A DNA stretch of 64,000 bases, taken from positions 1-64,000 of the forward strand of contig JALHRD010000020.1 in the NCBI GenBank assembly GCA_022841625.1. The letters are read 5' to 3'. Each line of letters starts with the position of its first letter. The stretch's first letter is position 1. Origin of the DNA: Xanthobacteraceae bacterium (lineage in GTDB: Bacteria > Pseudomonadota > Alphaproteobacteria > Rhizobiales > Xanthobacteraceae). The position numbers and the translations under genes were made by a program. The notes under the pieces were generated by a model. The model saw nothing but the letters and a program-made list of their open reading frames with translations, was not told where the DNA came from and made no database searches. This document shows positions 16,667-25,019 of this stretch, piece after piece.

Positions 16667-17718
16667 TACAAGCCCCGCAGGTAAGAAACTGCGCCAGTCT
16701 GCTGCTCCACGAGGTCCGTCGGGAGCTCAGCATAGGTGTGCTCGAACATCGCTGCGGCAGGCTGGAGTTCGCTGTCAAGATAAGCCGCGGCTGCGCGCTC
16801 GACGTCCTGGCCGCAGCTGAGGAGAAGGGCCTCTTCACGCTCTTTGTCCCACGCGCGCAGCGCGAACAAGTAGCTGCGCAGACGCAGGATCGGTTCCTCG
16901 GCCCAGTGCTTGCTAACGTCCTCGTCGCTTCGATAGCGGCTCGCATCGTCCGCGGTGGTGTGATCGGACAATCGATAGGTCAGCGCCTCGATCATTGATG
17001 GGCCGGCTCCGGCGCGGGCTCGTTCGAGTGCACGCTCGAGCGTCGCGCGAACGGCTATCACGTCATTGCCATCGACTTGGCTACCGGGAATCCCGGCGGC
17101 AAAGGCCTTCTGCGCAAGTGTTGGAGCGGCCGTTTGTTTGGCGACCGGTATGGATATGGCCCAGCGGTTGTTGTTGACGACAAAAACGACAGGCGCCTTC
17201 CAGACGCCAGCCAGATTCAGCGCCTCGGCGACGTCGCCCTTGGAGGTCGCGCCGTCGCCGAATATGCAGACCGCCGCTCGTGCTTCGTTACGCAGTCGGA
17301 AGGCCAGCGCGACGCCTACGGCGTGCGGCGCGTGCGATCCGACCGGCACGCAATTGGGGAAGTCCTCACGCGGTCCGGTAAAAGCGTTACCGCGCTCATC
17401 GCCGCCCCAATATAGGAGCAGCTCTTCCAGAGTGACACCGCGCCAGAGCTGAGCGCCATGTTCGCGAAAGCTTGGCAACAGGACATCGCTGAGCTGCATC
17501 GCGGCGGCAACTCCAACCGAGACCGCTTCCTGCCCGAGTGAAGATGCATAGGTTCCGAGCCTGCCGGTTCTCTGTAGCGCAATCGCTTTGGTGTCGAAGG
17601 TGCGTGTCAACACCATCGCGCGATAGAGTTTTGTGAGTTCATCGACATCTTTGGCAAAGGTGGGGAGTGCGCCGATCGCGCGTCCGTCAGGTCCGAGAAC
17701 GCGGTAGGGGCTATCCAT
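16666..17718 (-). CDS. 2-oxoacid dehydrogenase E1 component, alpha subunit
   Basis: A 350-residue thiamine-diphosphate-binding alpha subunit. The ThDP motif is CIFGDGATSKGDVAEALNLA followed by VVNNNRWAISIP; the phosphorylation-loop region reads YRLSDHTTADDASRYR, the form seen in Gram-positive-type PdhA and branched-chain BkdA subunits rather than the alphaproteobacterial housekeeping PdhA. It begins the four-gene operon E1a-E1b-E2-amino-acid dehydrogenase. The FNR-type box at 17777-17790 lies about 60 bases upstream and is shared with the divergent DUF2267 gene. Confidence 0.92.
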   Translation of the reverse strand: MDSPYRVLGPDGRAIGALPTFAKDVDELTKLYRAMVLTRTFDTKAIALQRTGRLGTYASSLGQEAVSVGVAAAMQLSDVLLPSFREHGAQLWRGVTLEELLLYWGGDERGNAFTGPREDFPNCVPVGSHAPHAVGVALAFRLRNEARAAVCIFGDGATSKGDVAEALNLAGVWKAPVVFVVNNNRWAISIPVAKQTAAPTLAQKAFAAGIPGSQVDGNDVIAVRATLERALERARAGAGPSMIEALTYRLSDHTTADDASRYRSDEDVSKHWAEEPILRLRSYLFALRAWDKEREEALLLSCGQDVERAAAAYLDSELQPAAAMFEHTYAELPTDLVEQQTGAVSYLRGL

Positions 17719-17776
17719 AATTATCCGGTCTGGCCAACAGCTTTATCGACAGTTAGCTGGAAGCAAGTCAGAGAGT

Positions 17777-17790
17777 TTGATTTGGCTCAA
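17777..17790. promoter_or_regulatory. FNR/FixK-type box between divergent operons
   Basis: TTGATTTGGCTCAA has one mismatch to TTGAT-N4-ATCAA and fits the looser FixK2 form TTGA-N6-TCAA. On the plus strand a -10-like TATCAT at 17812-17817 sits at the class II distance from the box centre (17783.5), and an excellent AAGGAGGT (17828-17835) leads into the DUF2267 start. The same site could also serve the minus-strand 2-oxoacid dehydrogenase operon. Confidence 0.75.
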
Positions 17791-17839
17791 TATGCGCCGA
17801 ACACGGACGCCTATCATGTAGTAGAAGAAGGAGGTCATC

Positions 17840-18298
17840 ATGGGCGCCGTGGGTCTTGAGGGGTTGGAGCGTACGGTTCATTTGGCCCATGCCTGGATCA
17901 ATGATCTGAACGAACGACTTGCTTGGAATGACAAGGCGCGGGCGTATCGGTTGCTGAAGGCAGTACTGCACGCGCTTCGTGACTGGCTTGAACTGGACGA
18001 GTCGGCGAATCTGGCCGCGCAATTGCCGGGGCTGCTGCGCGGCGCCTATTATGAGCAATGGCGCCCCGCAACAACGCCGGCGAGGAAGCGAAGCCGACAG
18101 GCATTCCTGGCGCATGTCGAGAAAGAATTCGCGCGTGATCCGCTTCAGAATCCGGTTGCGTGCGTGTCCGCTGTTTTTCAGATGTTGTCAGAAAAGATCA
18201 CGCCGGGGGAGATCGAAGACGTCTGGCACGCCTTGCCTGAGGACATCAGGGACATGTGGCCGCTGATGAAAAGCGCAACGGTCGACGTTGGCCACTGA
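17840..18298 (+). CDS. DUF2267 domain protein
   Basis: A 152-residue helical protein matching DUF2267: RLLKAVLHALRDWLELDESA, LPGLLRGAYYEQWRP, and the later RDPLQNPVACVSAVFQMLSE and WHALPEDIRDMWP segments repeat the family's two-helical-bundle pattern. The domain is often found beside universal stress proteins and in stress clusters; no biochemical role is established. Here it is the first gene of a pair with the following Usp (15-bp gap to the ATG at 18314) and has the best-formed promoter in the island: FNR-type box, TATCAT and AAGGAGGT. Confidence 0.8.
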   Translation: MGAVGLEGLERTVHLAHAWINDLNERLAWNDKARAYRLLKAVLHALRDWLELDESANLAAQLPGLLRGAYYEQWRPATTPARKRSRQAFLAHVEKEFARDPLQNPVACVSAVFQMLSEKITPGEIEDVWHALPEDIRDMWPLMKSATVDVGH

Positions 18299-18313
18299 TT
18301 GTTGGTGGCCAAC

Positions 18314-19144
18314 ATGTCCTATGCCACGATGATGGTGCATATTGATGCGGAGGGCGATTCCAACGGTCGAGTGGAAATCGCTGCGGAGCTTGCCAGGCGA
18401 TTTCAGTCGACGCTGATCGGCATCGGCGGATGGTCGCCGGGTATGGGATTTGCCACCGACGTCGCGGTGATTGACACCGAGCCGGTCCAACGGCAGCAAG
18501 AAGAGCTCACGGCGCTGATGACGGCTGCCGAACAGCGATTCCGCAGCGCCGCACGGGAAATCAAGGCAATCAAGCACATCGAGTGGCGTGGCGAGCTTTG
18601 CCTTCCCCTTGATCACTTGATCCATGCATCCCGCGCTGCCGATCTTGTGATCATTGGGCGCGATGCACCGGCCGGACAGCACTGCGTTGCGATCGAGCCC
18701 AATGCTGCGAGTTTAAGGATTGGGCGACCGGTTCTCGTTGTTCCGCCCGGCATTGGTGAATTGAGCGCCCGCCGCGTTGCCGTTGCCTGGAAGGATTGTC
18801 GCGAGGCGCGACGCGCTGTCAGTGATGCCATTCCGATGTTGCAGAACGCTGAAGAAGTGTTGCTCGCGCAGGTCTCGGAAACAGCCGTCGAGGACAAGGC
18901 CCTCAAAGGATTGGACGATGTCGCCAACTATCTGAAGCGACATCGGGTATGCGTTACGACGAAAGTGTATCTGCGCCGCGAGGAAGCGATCGCATCTGAC
19001 CTCTTGGGCTTTGCTCAAACGGAGGGTGCCGACCTGCTCGTCGCCGGCGCTTATGGACATAGTCGGCTCGGTGAATGGATGTTTGGTGGGGTTACCCGCG
19101 ATCTCTTTGAGATGTCGCCCATCTGTTGCTTACTTGCCCACTAG
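18314..19144 (+). CDS. Universal stress protein with two UspA domains
   Basis: A 276-residue tandem UspA protein, the same length as the Usp at 10606-11436. The C-terminal domain ends in the nucleotide-binding signature DLLVAGAYGHSRLGEWMFGG, and RRVAVAWKDCREARRAVSDA opens that domain. The first domain has DLVIIGRDAPAG in place of the full glycine motif. The frame is also open from a TTG at 18299 adjoining the DUF2267 stop; ATG at 18314 gives the better alignment. It would be cotranscribed with DUF2267 from the FNR-type promoter. Confidence 0.85.
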   Translation: MSYATMMVHIDAEGDSNGRVEIAAELARRFQSTLIGIGGWSPGMGFATDVAVIDTEPVQRQQEELTALMTAAEQRFRSAAREIKAIKHIEWRGELCLPLDHLIHASRAADLVIIGRDAPAGQHCVAIEPNAASLRIGRPVLVVPPGIGELSARRVAVAWKDCREARRAVSDAIPMLQNAEEVLLAQVSETAVEDKALKGLDDVANYLKRHRVCVTTKVYLRREEAIASDLLGFAQTEGADLLVAGAYGHSRLGEWMFGGVTRDLFEMSPICCLLAH

Positions 19145-19146
19145 CG

Positions 19147-19160
19147 TTTTCGATCGAAAA
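19147..19160. promoter_or_regulatory. Perfect 14-bp palindrome after the Usp gene
   Basis: TTTTCGATCGAAAA begins 2 bases after the Usp stop codon and about 145 bases before the next gene. It has no loop, so it is a better candidate for a dimeric-protein binding site than for a hairpin terminator. It does not resemble the FNR-type boxes. Confidence 0.35.
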
Positions 19161-19302
19161 TAGAAAACCGGCATTCGAGTGCATCGTGCTCAAGCAATGA
19201 AGTTAGACCATGATTCAGTTCAGGCTAATCAGGTCGAGTGTGGAACCGCAGCAAAGGGGGCGGGGCGTGCGCTTAAGACCGGTGCAAGAAAGCATATAAG
19301 AT

Positions 19303-22152
19303 ATGACCTCATCAGCGCACCTTGCGGCCTCAAGTCCCGATATTGATCAAGAACAGCGGCTCTTTGCAGTTGTTGGGGAACTCGCCCGCGAGCTCCATTC
19401 CCGAAGCGGTGGAGTTGCGCCCGTCACCGCATCCAGCCGGTTGGATCGAGATCTCGGAATCGACAGTCTGGGTCGGAGCGAACTGATTCTCCGTATTGAG
19501 CAAGCCTTTGGTGTGCGGGTTCCCCCGGATACCCTAGCCGAGGCTGACACCGTTGCGGATTTGCTTGCTGCGATTGGCAAGTCCGCGCCGCGCGTCCGCG
19601 CCATGCACGCAGTGACGCAATCATCCACAATCACTCCGGAAGTACCGGCGCCCGAGAATGCCGTGACGTTAACCGACGCGCTCGATTGGCATGTCGCTCG
19701 CCATCCCGATCGCGTTCATTTAACGCTTCTGGAGGACGAGGACACCACCCTCGCAACCATGACCTATCGGCAATTGGCGGAGTCGGCCCGCGCTCTTGCA
19801 CGCACGTTGATTTCTCATGACGTTCTGCCGGGCGACCGTATCGCGTTGATGCTGCCGACGAGTCTTGAGTTCTTTACCGCGTTTTTTGGGATTCTCTACG
19901 CCGGTGCGACGCCGGTGCCGATTTACCCGCCGGCGCGGCTGTCACAACTCGAAGACCACATGATTCGACAAGTCGGAATCTTGAACAATGCGGAGATCAA
20001 GATCCTGATAACGGTGCCGCGGGCGCTTCGTTTGGCGGCCTTGTTGCGCGGGCAGGTTCGCAGCTTGACCTTGGTTGAAAGTGTCGAGAGCCTTTCGGCG
20101 CAATCGCAGTCATGTGAATTGCCGCATGTCGCGGACGGCAATGCGACAGCGTTCATTCAATACACCTCTGGGAGTACCGGCGATCCTAAAGGGGTGATAC
20201 TGAGCCACGCCAACCTGCTCGCCAACATTCGTGCGCTTGGCGTGGCGACGCAGGCGAGTTCGAAGGATGTCTTTGTCAGCTGGCTTCCGCTCTATCACGA
20301 TCTTGGTTTGATCGGCGGTTGGCTAGGGTCGCTGTATTTTGCGGCGGCATTTTACGTGATGTCTCCGTTGAGTTTCTTGCGACGACCTGAGACGTGGCTT
20401 TGGGCGATGCATCGCTATCGCGCCACGCTTTCGGCAGCGCCGAATTTTGCCTTCGAATTGTGCCTCAGCAAGACCGGCGACGCCGATATTGCGGGACTTG
20501 ATCTGGGCTCGTTGCGGATCGTGGCCAACGGCGCCGAGCCGGTCAGCGCCCAGACGCTGCGCCGCTTCAGTCAGCGCTTTGAGCGTTATGGTTTTCGTCC
20601 CGAGGCGATGTGCCCGGGCTATGGGCTGGCTGAAAATACGGTCGTTCTTACATTCCCGGTATTGGGGGGACCGCCGATTATTGATCGCGTCGATCGCGAG
20701 GCGTTGAGCTGGAGGGGTGTCGCTCAGCCCGCGCGCGACGGGGATCAGACAGCGCTCGAAATCGTTTCGTGCGGCCGCGCGTTACCTGGGCATGATGTCC
20801 GGATTGTGGATGACAAAGGTCGTGCGTGCGGAGAACGCAAAGAGGGTCGTTTAGAATTTCGAGGTCCGTCCGCAACGTCCGGATATTTTCGTAACGACCT
20901 CAAGACTCGTGAACTGTTTCACGACGGGTGGCTCGACAGTGGCGATCAGGCCTATATCGCCGACGGCAATATCTTTGTTACTGGCCGCATCAAGGACATC
21001 ATTATTCGCGCAGGGCGCCATATCTACCCGCAGGAAATCGAAGAAGCCGTCGGCGCGATTCCGGGGATTATAAGGAATGGCGTTGCCGTCTTTGGTATCT
21101 CTGATCCATCATCCGGAACCGAACGAACTGTCATTCTGGCGGAAACACTGGAGCCTGAGGGAACTCAGCGTGTCGGATTACTGAGTAAAGTAAGGGAAGC
21201 CGCAACGGATATCCTTGGCGCCCCCCCAGATGAAATCGTGTTCGCGCCACAATTGACCGTTCCGAAAACATCGAGCGGCAAGATTCGCAGATCGGCGGCG
21301 CGGGAGCTTTATGACAGCGGCGATATCGGTAAGGCGCAACGCTCGGTGCGCTGGCAGGTCGTGCGGTTATATCTGGCGGGTCTTGGGCCACGCATCGCGG
21401 ACATGGGGCGTTCGGTGGCCGCGCTGCTTTACGCGGGCTGGTGGTGGGTTGTGGTTGCGCTGGCGGGCGCAAGTGGGTGGCTCGCTGTCATGACCCTGCC
21501 AAATCTCCGCTGGCGCTGGGCCGCGGTCCGAACCCTTGCGCGAGCGGCCTTGCTTGCGGTCGGCGCGCCGGTCTCGGTAACGGGACGCGAGAAGCTGCCT
21601 GACCAAAACGCCGTTATTGTTTTCAATCATTCCAGCTATGCCGATGCATTGGCGGTGGCGGCGGCTTTGACCGGTGAGCCGGCGTTCGCCGCCAAAATGG
21701 AACTGAGAGATCAGTTCATCGCCGGTCCGTTCCTGCGACGACTCGGCGTCTACTTCGTGGATCGTTATGACGCCGCGGCGAGCCGGACGGATACCGAGGC
21801 CATGATTGGCATGGCACGTGAAGGCCGCCCAATCGTCTTTTTTCCTGAGGGCACATTTAACCGCAGGTCAGGGCTTACCGGATTTTACTTGGGTGCATTC
21901 AAGGTCGCGAGCGAAGCCGGGCTTTCGGTTGTTCCCGGCGTCATCACTGGCACGCGCGCCATGTTGCGAGCCGATCAGTGGCTCCCGCGATGGGCGGCCA
22001 TCGGCGTGTCGTTCCATGATCCGGTCCCTCCGGCCGGGAAGGACTTCGCATCGGTCGTGCAACTCCGAGACAAAGCCCGGAGCGTCATCGCCGCGCAATG
22101 CAAGGAGCCGGATCTCGGAGGTCTGGAAAAGCCGGTTGGTCCGGGGACTTAG
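19303..22152 (+). CDS. ACP - fatty-acyl-AMP ligase - PlsC acyltransferase fusion
   Basis: A 949-residue three-domain enzyme. Residues about 15-95 are an acyl carrier protein with phosphopantetheine serine S55 in LGIDSLGRSEL. Residues about 120-690 are an adenylate-forming ligase with P-loop YTSGSTGDPKG, GYGLAENTVV, LDSGDQAYI, GRIKDIIIRAGRHIYPQEIE and the C-terminal lysine motif KTSSGKIRRSA. After two hydrophobic segments (about 705-735) a PlsC-type acyltransferase follows with NHSSYADAL (H-x4-D) and FPEGTFNRRSG. It probably activates a fatty acid, loads it on its own ACP and transfers it to a lysophospholipid or similar acceptor at the membrane. It stands alone between the Usp and the P-type ATPase gene. 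Confidence 0.88.
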   Translation: MTSSAHLAASSPDIDQEQRLFAVVGELARELHSRSGGVAPVTASSRLDRDLGIDSLGRSELILRIEQAFGVRVPPDTLAEADTVADLLAAIGKSAPRVRAMHAVTQSSTITPEVPAPENAVTLTDALDWHVARHPDRVHLTLLEDEDTTLATMTYRQLAESARALARTLISHDVLPGDRIALMLPTSLEFFTAFFGILYAGATPVPIYPPARLSQLEDHMIRQVGILNNAEIKILITVPRALRLAALLRGQVRSLTLVESVESLSAQSQSCELPHVADGNATAFIQYTSGSTGDPKGVILSHANLLANIRALGVATQASSKDVFVSWLPLYHDLGLIGGWLGSLYFAAAFYVMSPLSFLRRPETWLWAMHRYRATLSAAPNFAFELCLSKTGDADIAGLDLGSLRIVANGAEPVSAQTLRRFSQRFERYGFRPEAMCPGYGLAENTVVLTFPVLGGPPIIDRVDREALSWRGVAQPARDGDQTALEIVSCGRALPGHDVRIVDDKGRACGERKEGRLEFRGPSATSGYFRNDLKTRELFHDGWLDSGDQAYIADGNIFVTGRIKDIIIRAGRHIYPQEIEEAVGAIPGIIRNGVAVFGISDPSSGTERTVILAETLEPEGTQRVGLLSKVREAATDILGAPPDEIVFAPQLTVPKTSSGKIRRSAARELYDSGDIGKAQRSVRWQVVRLYLAGLGPRIADMGRSVAALLYAGWWWVVVALAGASGWLAVMTLPNLRWRWAAVRTLARAALLAVGAPVSVTGREKLPDQNAVIVFNHSSYADALAVAAALTGEPAFAAKMELRDQFIAGPFLRRLGVYFVDRYDAAASRTDTEAMIGMAREGRPIVFFPEGTFNRRSGLTGFYLGAFKVASEAGLSVVPGVITGTRAMLRADQWLPRWAAIGVSFHDPVPPAGKDFASVVQLRDKARSVIAAQCKEPDLGGLEKPVGPGT

Positions 22153-22193
22153 GGCTTGGATTTATCAATGCGCAATCTCAGCCAGGACATCGG

Positions 22194-24773
22194 TCACAAC
22201 CGCAGATACGCACGCCCCAGGTGCTTGAGCATTTCGAGGACGATCAGTACGACAATGCCAGCGGCAAATACCAGTGTCAGATCGTCGGCATGTAGCGGGC
22301 CGAACCGAAACAGCGCGCTGGCGCTAGGCCACAGAAGACTCAAGGCCAAAATCAACGTAACCGCCAGAATTATCCATGCAAGTGCGGGATTGGGGCGGCG
22401 AAACGCCACGACCAGCGATGCGCTGAACGAGCGGTTTGCCAAAATAAGGCTAACAATCGAGAGCACGAGCGAGAAGAACGTCAGTGCCCTGACCTCGTCC
22501 TCGGGCATACCGCTGTGGTGGGCGATCACGAAAATTGCCCCGACCGTACCGAATACAAGCCCGCCCTGAAGTACGCTCCAGCCGATCAGGGACCATGAGA
22601 ACAAAGGCTCGTCAGGTGCGCGGGGCTTGCGTTGCATCACGTCTTCTTCATCCGTTTCCGCCTCGAAGGCGAGCGCGCACACTGGATCAATGACCATTTC
22701 GAGGAAGGCGATGTGAATGGGGCTAAGGATAATAGGCAGGCCGAAGATCAGCGGCAGCAGCGCCAGTCCTGCAATGGGAACGTGCACCGCAAAGATAAAG
22801 CCCATTGCCTTGCGCACGTTATCGTAGATCCTCCGTCCCAGACGGATCGCGGTGACGATGGACCCGAAATCATCATCCAATAGCACGATGGACGAGGCCT
22901 CGCGCGCCACGTCGGTGCCGCGTCCGCCCATCGCAACACCAATATGTGCCGCCTTCAGGGACGGCGCGTCATTCACGCCGTCACCGGTCATCGCGACGAT
23001 CTCGCCGTCGGTCTTGAGAGCTTGGACGATTCGCAGCTTCTGCTCGGGCATGACGCGCGCGAACACGCTTGTCGTCCGCATGCGCCGAGCAAGTTCGAAA
23101 TCATTGAGGGCTTCAATCGCGTCACCGGTCAGAACCTCAGAAGTGTCAAGCCCGGCCTGTTGGGCGATGGCGCATGCGGTCACCGGATAATCGCCCGTGA
23201 TCATCACGACACGGATTCCCGCGGAGCGGCATTCGCGCACGGCGGCTGGAACACTGGGTCGCAGTGGATCGGCGAGGCCGACCAGGCCGAGAAACGTGAA
23301 CTGAAATTCAAGCTGTGATTCCGGCCAGCGATTTCCTTCATGCGCAGCTTTCGCCACGCCCAGCACGCGAAGTCCCTTGGTGGCCATGGCGTCCACCGCT
23401 TGCCGCACTGCGACCAGTTCCGTCGGTCCAAGGCCGCAAAGGCGGGCGATCGCTTCGGGCGCGCCTTTGGTGGCAACCACGAAGGCGGGGATGTCTTGGC
23501 TCTTTTGCCAGATCTGGGTCATGGCCAAGAAATCCGGTCGCAGCCCGTAGCTATGCACGAGATTCCATTCTGGTCCGGGTAGGCCATCCGCCGCCTTTAG
23601 TCGGTCCCGGGCGAATTCATGGAAGGCTTTTTCCATTGGATCGAATGGCTCGGGCACGCTGGCGAGCAGACCGTGCACTGCGAGCTCCCGAAAATTGTCC
23701 GGTACAGCGGCGGCTGTTTTGCCTACACGGAAGATATCGCTTGCCGGAAGCCGTAGTTCGGCAATGGACATCCTGTTCTCGGTCAGCGTGCCGGTCTTGT
23801 CCGTACACAGCACCGTCGCTGAGCCCAGCGTTTCGATGGAGGCAGCGCGCCGGGTGAGCACGCGTGCCTTTGAAATCCGCCATGCTCCCATCGCCATGAA
23901 TACGGTTAGCACGACCGGAAACTCTTCCGGCAGCATCGACATGCCGATGGCGATCCCGGCGAGTATCGCTTCAAGCCAGCCACCCCGCAACATGCCGTAA
24001 AGAACGACCGCCACGACGCTGACGGCCGCGCCACCGACTGCAGCCAGCCGCACCAGCCGCGCGGTCTGCACCTGAAGCCGGGGCGGTTCGGTTTCCAATG
24101 CGTAGAGCGATTGGCCGATCTTGCCGATTTCGCTGCGCGGTCCGGTGGCCACGACGCTGGCGAGGCCGCTGCCCCGCACTACCAGCGAGCCGGAATAGAC
24201 GAAGGGCCGATCGTCACCGCCCGGTCGGGTACCGCTCGGCGGGCTGCCGGTGGCGGCAATTTTGCGCACCGGCACCGACTCCCCCGTTAGCGGCGATTCA
24301 TCGGCCTGAAGATCATTGGTTTGCACCAGGACGGCGTCAGCAGGGATGCGGTCGCCTTCGGCGAGCACGATTAAATCGCCCCGCACCACTTCGCGGCCGG
24401 CGATGCGCTGGCGCACGCCGTTCCGAATCACCAGGGCGCGGGGGCTGGTGAGGTCGCGCAACGCTTCCAGCACACGTTCGGTGCGGGTTTCCTGAACAAC
24501 AGTGATCGCCACCGACATGATGGCAAACACCATCAGGATGAGCGCCTCCTTTAGATCTCCGAGCAGGAGGTAAACGAGGCAGCCGCCGAGCAGGAGGGCG
24601 AACATCGGTTCGTGCAGAACGTCCAGGACAATGCGGAACGGCGTACGTCGATCCTGGCGGGGTAATTCGTTGTATCCTTCGGACGTTAGCCGCGCTTGTG
24701 CCTCGACCTCGCTGAGGCCGGACATAGATAAGGGCCAAGTCTCGGATAAGGGCCAAGTCTCGCTAGTTAACAT
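22194..24773 (-). CDS. P-type cation-transporting ATPase (calcium/PMA-like)
   Basis: An approximately 859-residue P2-type ATPase. Landmarks in order: cation-ATPase N-terminal domain (GLSEVEAQARLTSEGYNELP), actuator motif DESPLTGESVPV, phosphorylation site VLCTDKTGTLTENR, hinge MTGDGVNDAPSLKAA and a six-helix C-terminal transmembrane block. It pumps a divalent cation or protons; ion specificity cannot be read securely. The start is uncertain: ATG at 24812, 24773 and 24725 are all in frame and none has a good ribosome site. An 18-bp tandem duplication (24727-24762) encodes SETWPL twice near the N-terminus if 24773 is used, and is excluded if 24725 is used. A FixK-type box lies upstream. Confidence 0.9.
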   Translation of the reverse strand: MLTSETWPLSETWPLSMSGLSEVEAQARLTSEGYNELPRQDRRTPFRIVLDVLHEPMFALLLGGCLVYLLLGDLKEALILMVFAIMSVAITVVQETRTERVLEALRDLTSPRALVIRNGVRQRIAGREVVRGDLIVLAEGDRIPADAVLVQTNDLQADESPLTGESVPVRKIAATGSPPSGTRPGGDDRPFVYSGSLVVRGSGLASVVATGPRSEIGKIGQSLYALETEPPRLQVQTARLVRLAAVGGAAVSVVAVVLYGMLRGGWLEAILAGIAIGMSMLPEEFPVVLTVFMAMGAWRISKARVLTRRAASIETLGSATVLCTDKTGTLTENRMSIAELRLPASDIFRVGKTAAAVPDNFRELAVHGLLASVPEPFDPMEKAFHEFARDRLKAADGLPGPEWNLVHSYGLRPDFLAMTQIWQKSQDIPAFVVATKGAPEAIARLCGLGPTELVAVRQAVDAMATKGLRVLGVAKAAHEGNRWPESQLEFQFTFLGLVGLADPLRPSVPAAVRECRSAGIRVVMITGDYPVTACAIAQQAGLDTSEVLTGDAIEALNDFELARRMRTTSVFARVMPEQKLRIVQALKTDGEIVAMTGDGVNDAPSLKAAHIGVAMGGRGTDVAREASSIVLLDDDFGSIVTAIRLGRRIYDNVRKAMGFIFAVHVPIAGLALLPLIFGLPIILSPIHIAFLEMVIDPVCALAFEAETDEEDVMQRKPRAPDEPLFSWSLIGWSVLQGGLVFGTVGAIFVIAHHSGMPEDEVRALTFFSLVLSIVSLILANRSFSASLVVAFRRPNPALAWIILAVTLILALSLLWPSASALFRFGPLHADDLTLVFAAGIVVLIVLEMLKHLGRAYLRL
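24727..24762. repeat. Perfect 18-bp tandem duplication at the P-type ATPase gene start
   Basis: Two identical 18-bp units (24727-24744 and 24745-24762) adjoin. The unit length is a multiple of three, so the frame is kept and six residues are repeated. The copies lie between two possible start codons (24773 and 24725). Confidence 0.9.
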
Positions 24774-24924
24774 TGCAGTAGAATACGAAAATTTGGAGCG
24801 TTTGCGGACCATTATTTGGAGTGGCCCTGTGACGAGCTTGGGGGCAAAAAATGTCTGACGCTATCTGCAGGCGCTGACAGACGACTGAATGTCAGTTATT
24901 GCACCGCCTGTTGGAATTACGCTG

Positions 24925-24938
24925 TTGATCTACCGCAA
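24925..24938 (+). promoter_or_regulatory. FixK/FNR-type box between the P-type ATPase and Lon-like genes
   Basis: TTGATCTACCGCAA, identical to the box at 11494-11507. Its centre is 88.5 bases upstream of the Lon-like start at 25020, and a -10-like TAGATT (24961-24966) sits at the class II distance on the plus strand. It also lies 110-150 bases upstream of the divergent ATPase gene and may serve both. Confidence 0.65.
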
Positions 24939-25019
24939 TTGGAAATTGCGCCCGGCAATATAGATTTAGTTAAGTAACACTGAAGCTTGGCCAATATGAC
25001 TTGTAAGAATGGCGATTAG

